DNA of 64,000 bases, taken from Diphasiastrum complanatum. Lineage: Eukaryota; Streptophyta; Lycopodiopsida; Lycopodiales; Lycopodiaceae. The notes beneath the pieces are model-generated. The model saw only the letters and a program-made list of their open reading frames with translations, searched no databases and was not told the origin of the DNA. A program made the position numbers and the translations under genes. Shown piece after piece: positions 59,000-64,000 of the stretch; position 1 is the first letter of the stretch; every line of letters starts with the position of its first letter. Where the stretch lies: positions 37,129,648 through 37,193,647 of the forward strand of contig CM055101.1 of assembly GCA_029204225.1 (NCBI GenBank). Reading direction: 5' to 3'.

Positions 59000-59830
59000 A
59001 ACAAAAAATCCCTTGTGCGTGTGGCACACGATGAACTCCATTGCTTGTTATTCATATTTTGGTTACAAGAGCCGAGGCTCTAGGACTTTTAAAAAAGCCA
59101 CTCATTTGAATCTTTTAATCTCATTGCACCCCAATTATCTTTACAATATACGCTCCAAAAATCTCCTAATTTTCTTATTAAAGGATATATTGAAATACCA
59201 CCACATGAAAGATGAGCTCGAATTGCATCAAATGGTGAGTTATTAATACGTTGAGTGAAGGAATAAGAATGAACATGCTCCATGAGAGTCTTCTAGAAAA
59301 CCAATCATTGATTTGCTACCAAATATTCAATGGGACATAAAAGGCTACACAAGCGATGGAAATAAATCTCTAGCAATGCGAAGAGTGTGTTGAAAAGCCA
59401 AATTGTTGATTTTCACATGAGCCATTGAATCAAGAAAAAGGGGCTAGTTACACCCTACTGAAATCTGGAAACTAATACAGAGGCAACAAGAGACTAACTT
59501 TCTAAAAAAGCAACTAGAACGATAAAAGATGTTGATACTAGACCAACAACACCTAAGAAATTTGTCGCTTAGAGAACTGAACTTCACAAGTGTCAAGTGC
59601 TTGGCCTCAAAAGTCAACCAAACGCGCCTAATAAAGTATCATCAAAATCTCGAAGTCTCAAGAATAATGAACCCTACAAAGAAGGAAAAATCTGTTGAAA
59701 GGCCTTTTGGACAGCAAGCTACACACTTAGACTTGTTCACCATAAGCCCAAGAGAAGAAAACTGCGCTGAGAAATGCAAAAAAGCTGAACATAGAATGCT
59801 TTGCCCTCAAATAAAAGGGGATTTCACATG
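59000..59830 (-). pseudogene. Possible LINE reverse-transcriptase remnant
   Basis: The minus strand shows scattered phrases reminiscent of plant LINE RT: FSSLGLMVNKSKCVA (compare sGL.vN.sKs) near 59750 and WIFGSKSMIGFLEDSHGACS near 59310. Stops are frequent and the catalytic FADD box was not found, so this rests on weak resemblance. Confidence 0.25.
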
Positions 59831-60937
59831 AAAAGAGGTTGAAGGACATGGTCTTTCAAATTGGGAATAAGCACATATTTTGAGATGGCCCTAAACTCTT
59901 TCATTTGAAACAACCCTTATTATGTAAGTTAAAAATTTTCTTTCTATGGATGAGATAGAACCCTATAGAATCAAAAACACCAATTTGAAATGACGTTTTG
60001 CATGTCCAATCAGATGATGTGGACAATGGAGATGAAAACTTTAAGGAATCCAACACTCAAAATAGCAAAACCTAAACATAATATACGACTTCTTTGTAAT
60101 TCAGCTCCAAAAAACACCCTCTCATTCACTTCACAATCTAGAAATCAGCAACAAATTATCAAATGCTACCAAAGATGTATAACTTATAAACGAACTCCTT
60201 GCATTGTATTTCTATTAGTGCAAAATCTGGTGATTTTTCAGCCCTCACAATAGATTAAGGTACATACTCTCTTCTTAAAAAGCTTGAGTAATGCCAAGTG
60301 CTCAAGTTTTGTGTGTATTTTGAAAATGACCCCAAGAGCATAATATGCACCTTTCTCTCCTCTCCTGAATTCTCTTTTCACAAATCTGCATTTTCTCCAA
60401 AATGTACTTTCTCTTCAGAATGTGCATTTTATCTCCATAAAGCATTGCTAAAAATTTTCCTTTGTTATTCTGGAGCACATTGCACTCATAATATTTTTCC
60501 ATTGTTATTTACAGTGTGTGTGTGTGCCAGGTTAGTGGGACCATGCTAACTCAAGGTAGTGCATTCCCAGCAAGCAAGCCCCCTTTCCCTCATGGTCCCT
60601 CATCTACGCCCTCAAATCAATGCATCACTTATTACATAATGCACATTCTCTCTTCACCTTATGACGTCGTGTAAGGCCCCAGCTGAGGGCCCTGCACACA
60701 AAGAGGGCCCTTGGAGGGGGCCTTCCACCATACATAAAATAAGAACCTTTAAAAAACTGGTTGCTCGCAATCTGGACACTTACACAGTACAAGCCTGCAA
60801 TCCTTTTTGAATACCTTGGAAAATTCAGAATATTATTTTAACAGGTGTACAAAACAGTTACACAGAACTAGGAAGTTAATCAACAAGCACAACGTAGCAG
60901 CCTGTTTTCTGTATATGCATTTTATATAAAGTACTTT
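59831..60937. other. 3' flank of the dUTPase gene; nothing recognised
   Basis: A/T-rich with no assignable frame. The part nearest 60938 is likely dUTPase 3' UTR. Confidence 0.45.
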
Positions 60938-61937
60938 TCATATGAACACTGCAACTCCTGTGGAGCCAAAGCCTCCTGTTCCCCTGACTGTATTTTCTAG
61001 ATTATCCACTTCAACTACTTCAGGGGTAACTATATTTTCAAGAATAAGCTGAGCAATTCTATCCCCGGCCTTTACTGTGAAGTCTTGGTCTGAATGATTA
61101 AAGAGAATCGCTCCAACTGGACCACGGTAGTCAGCATCAATCACTCCAGCGCCGACATCAATAGAATGCTTCCAGGCCAGACCAGAGCGAGAAGCTGTTC
61201 AGATAGATTTCAAGACAGTATAAAAAAGTTCAGGATTATTTAATGAAAATCTACCTCACAAATTTTAACTTTGATTGATTCTCAGTTTTATTCGAGTTTT
61301 ATCCTTAATCAAAGTGAGTCCGATGAAAACCTTTTAAGACCATATATTATTAGCCCCATGCTATCAAGGATTTCTACTAGTTGAACAAGAAAAGGTGCAC
61401 GGCAAGTGGTATAGAGTGAAAAGAAGAACCAAAAAAGAGTTTCCCTAACGTGATCAAGTGATCATAATCTGGCATGTGGACCAAAGACACACCAATGCGA
61501 GCATATGTGCCCTCAGGAATAGCGATTGAGAGGTCCGTCTTGAGCAGCTCCTTCCCTCTTGCAGGTACCACAGCATCATACGCACTGCCGAATAATCAAA
61601 ACCGATTTCGCATACAAATAAGTTCATAATTTTCAAACTTACGACAAGGTAAAATCTCTCATTGCAATATTATCACTCATTTAAATTTCACAGATTCATT
61701 AGTTCGTGTCAATGAAGAATGCAAAAACGACTAGTACCTAGAGAGGTCATATCCAGCTGCCAAAGCAGAGCCTCTTGAAGGCAAAATCGCATGTGGTGAT
61801 AATTTCTTCACTAGTAAAGCTGGTGTACAATCAACAGCAGGAAGTTTATCGTTTGCTCCATTGGTCAGCACCTCTAGCTTCTGGATCTTTGCTTGAGGCG
61901 CCTCAATAATAATATCAGCACCACTCATGTCGGCCAT
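60938..61937 (-). CDS. DUT1: dUTP diphosphatase (dUTPase), three exons, intact
   Basis: Hydrolyses dUTP to dUMP and pyrophosphate, keeping uracil out of DNA and supplying dTMP synthesis; a homotrimer, nuclear/cytosolic in plants. Exons (minus): 61937-61738, 61584-61493 and 61194-60938; 549 nt, 182 residues; GT-AG introns with matching phase. The five motifs are present: 1, AAGYDLSSAYD (across intron 1); 2, [12 protein letters not shown] (across intron 2); 3, [12 protein letters not shown] with catalytic Asp; 4, GDRIAQLI; 5, [10 protein letters not shown], the flexible C-terminal arm. The start chosen is [10 protein letters not shown], because the frame upstream crosses a likely 5' UTR intron (donor GCGAG|GTAAGT at 62072). 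The roughly 45-residue lead before motif 1 is typical of plant enzymes. No lesions. Confidence 0.95.
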
Positions 61938-62158
61938 TCTTGGCAAAATTGAAATAAAACTGAAAACGGAGACTAAACGTAAGAAGAATGTGCCAAAAGA
62001 CTTCTTGCAATGGCCGTGATGATCCAAAGAAAACAGCAAAAAGCTGTTAGCGATGGCTGAGTCTTTACTTACCTCGCACGATGACTGATCTTTAGCTTCG
62101 CTAGAAGCGAGCGAGGAAAGAAATATTTTCTGAAGGAAACAGGATCGAGAAGAGGCTT

Positions 62159-62168
62159 GGCGGGAAAA
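62159..62168 (-). promoter_or_regulatory. E2F-type site upstream of dUTPase
   Basis: GGCGGGAAAA on the plus strand is TTTTCCCGCC on the gene's strand, a perfect match to the plant E2F consensus TTTSSCGC extended. It lies about 90 bp upstream of the predicted 5' UTR intron donor. dUTPase is an S-phase gene, so E2F control is expected; binding here is inferred. Confidence 0.65.
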
Positions 62169-62526
62169 TTAGCAGCTTAATCAAAAATTAAAGCTAATTA
62201 AACGTGGTTAAAGAAAAACGCCCCTATTTTTGCAAGTTGGATGAGCCCTTTGTGGTCTCTGCCTCTCAAAAAAGAAGGCCAAACATTGGAAGTCACCTTT
62301 CAATCTCTAAAGGGGTGAGAAGAGAAAAGTTTCAATGGAGGTTGAAAAGATGTCATGGCTATTATGTAAAAGTAAATTTTGTACCTTGCACGTCATATTG
62401 AATCATGGTAAAGGCCTCTTTCCATGCAACCCATTACTAGGCGCTACGTCATGTTTTTACCTTGGGGGAACGTGTCACCCGTTCTCTCCAAGACCTAATA
62501 AATTTGAAATTTGCAAACTCACTCAT

Positions 62527-62578
62527 TCGTTTAGTAACCCATGTTGTTGAAATCGTTTAGTAACCCATGTTGTTGAAA
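62527..62578. repeat. 26-bp perfect tandem duplication
   Basis: TCGTTTAGTAACCCATGTTG plus six more bases is repeated exactly, back to back, without change. Very recent duplication; non-coding. Confidence 0.9.
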
Positions 62579-64000
62579 AATGTCACCATGCTCAAGTGAA
62601 CGGGTTGCATGGAAGGAGGCCCTATCTATATTTACAGGGGTACTCAAAAAACTTTTGTAGCAATATCTACAAAATCTCATCTATAGCATATGGAGAGGGA
62701 GTAAAAAGCACCATGTGTCTCACTTTCTTTGGTGCTTTTTCTTTTGACTTTGTGCTCATCTTAGGGGCACTATGTTTCCTGGGGGCCACTTTATTTGGTA
62801 GCTCAATTCTATCAACGAGGGTATCCCTCTTGTACAATGCTCCCAACAATGTAAACCAGAGTATCTGGCTAAAAGCATGGTTTGGTGGTACAACATGGAC
62901 TCACAAGGACATTACCTTTTTGGGTAGAAATGCATTTATGTTTTTTATTGGAGGAGAGAGAGTAGGCCCACCACTTGGCCCCCAATACTCCAAGAGGGTA
63001 AGCCCATCATTACTAGGCCCTTCATTGCATTAACTCATGGGTAGCATCTATCAAGCTCCCTCCCAAATCCCCAAAAAGTGAAAATGTAATACCAAAGGGC
63101 ATAACGTTTATTCGCTTTGAGTGGATAGCGAGCATGATGGAATCCTAAAAAAAGAGACCTTGATAATCCTCACTAGCCTCATGTAGGCACTAAAGAGAGC
63201 CCTAGGTAAATCTCATGGAGAATCTCAAATCCTCTTTGGTGATTTGGCACACCATCCACATGAAAGGTGCTCTCTGTAGAATTCTGATATTTCTTAATCT
63301 CAAACATCCACCTACTCGATTATGTGTGTGAATACATATGGCGGAGGAAAGTAAGCTAAAGGTGGACGCATAGAATTGATATGTATAGAGGCAATATCAT
63401 TTTTGTGTGCCGTGAAGATTGAGCAGGAGCTCTAGTAGTGGATAGAAGTAGGAGAAAACATTTATATTGTGTATTTTATTTTTTAAAGTATCATTTATGT
63501 CTGCACTTAGTTAACCACTTCGATAGTTCTCCTTTCCATTTCACACAAAAATGATATAAGACATAATCATCATGATATTGATATTGTGCACATTGTTTGG
63601 TGCTCCTTCATGAAAATCTCTCATCGCGCGCATAGAACTGATACACCAAATTGAATATGGCCTCCTCTTCAAACTTTTAAATAGATCAACTTTCTCCACA
63701 AATTTAGCATAGAGAACAACATAGTCTATTTTATATCCCTTTCGCCCATACCTATAAGTATTCTAGAGCGTTCAACAATATACTTAGGTATTCTACCAAC
63801 ACTACCTTAAATTTAGGGATTTATTCACAATTCATGTCGTATCATATGATGCTCTCTCGTTTATGCATTTGAATGACCTTGTTCGTTTTGCTCTACTACA
63901 TAAACAAAGGTTAGATAGGATGCACACTAAGCTCATTGACATTTTCAAAAATTTCATCGCCTATATTAAATGCAAAAGAAAATATAGATTTGTTGAGTAT
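62579..64000. other. No recognised gene
   Basis: The 145-codon plus-strand frame at 62596-63033 (FFGAFSFDFVLILGALCFLG, hydrophobic) shows no family match and no clear start context. The rest is A/T-rich. It might be decayed element DNA. Confidence 0.35.

Noticed and set aside
62596-63033. 145-codon plus-strand frame with a hydrophobic stretch
   Set aside because: No family resemblance; length is within chance expectation for this window.

Overview
The window is plant nuclear DNA. The organism is probably a fern or another early-branching vascular plant. The reasons are one very large PLS-type pentatricopeptide-repeat gene with a DYW tail, a plant-specific PDF-motif (OSB-like) gene, land-plant p24 and dUTPase genes with GT-AG introns, and long gene-poor stretches filled with decayed LTR elements and long GA, CT and TA tracts. 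The species call is inference; the plant nuclear origin is well supported.

Layout. 1-7.8 kb holds transposon wreckage: a decayed Ty3/Gypsy polyprotein (about 780-4010, +), a DUF659/hAT transposase-like gene with six traceable exons (4809-7297, +), and a minus-strand Gypsy RNase H scrap (7340-7665). 8374-9563 (+) holds the last three exons of a p24-delta (emp24/GOLD) cargo-receptor gene. 9.6-19 kb is gene-poor, with a Copia scrap, a 0.9 kb field of TTCGCGAA-like words, a UDP-glycosyltransferase remnant, and an 85-bp tRNA-derived insertion bounded by perfect 15-bp target duplications.

19.7-26.1 kb (-) is the main host locus. A seven-exon gene encodes three PDF motifs but no visible OB fold. 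Only 77 bp after its stop begins a 1188-codon PPR reading frame that has no ATG. A plausible 119-bp intron would join the two in frame into one PDF-PPR-DYW protein. The DYW deaminase end is still recognisable but broken.

27-39 kb holds a roughly 365-bp tandem repeat, a decayed hAT element, a decayed element with a DUF7869-like DDE transposase (34105-37690), a CCCTTAG-like array and a T-rich array. 39477-45530 (-) is a complete Copia element with 274-bp LTRs (about 4% apart), PBS, PPT and a 5-bp target duplication; its LTR ends are not TG...CA. 45.5-47.9 kb is a run of self-complementary GC-rich words and microsatellites. 47981-50869 (+) is a broken coding block that I do not recognise. 52.3-57.7 kb holds a Copia integrase scrap beside a MATE-transporter fragment, a 158-bp tandem repeat, and a 1.75-kb inverted repeat. 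60938-61937 (-) is an apparently intact three-exon dUTPase gene with an E2F-type site just upstream.

The only genes that look intact are dUTPase, the PDF-motif gene and the visible part of p24. The PPR frame is open throughout its repeats but its editing domain is broken. Many premature stops in the decayed genes are TGA, as expected if methylated CGA codons decayed. The signals most worth following up are the PDF-PPR adjacency or fusion, the recurring palindromic-word arrays, and the unrecognised block at 48-51 kb.
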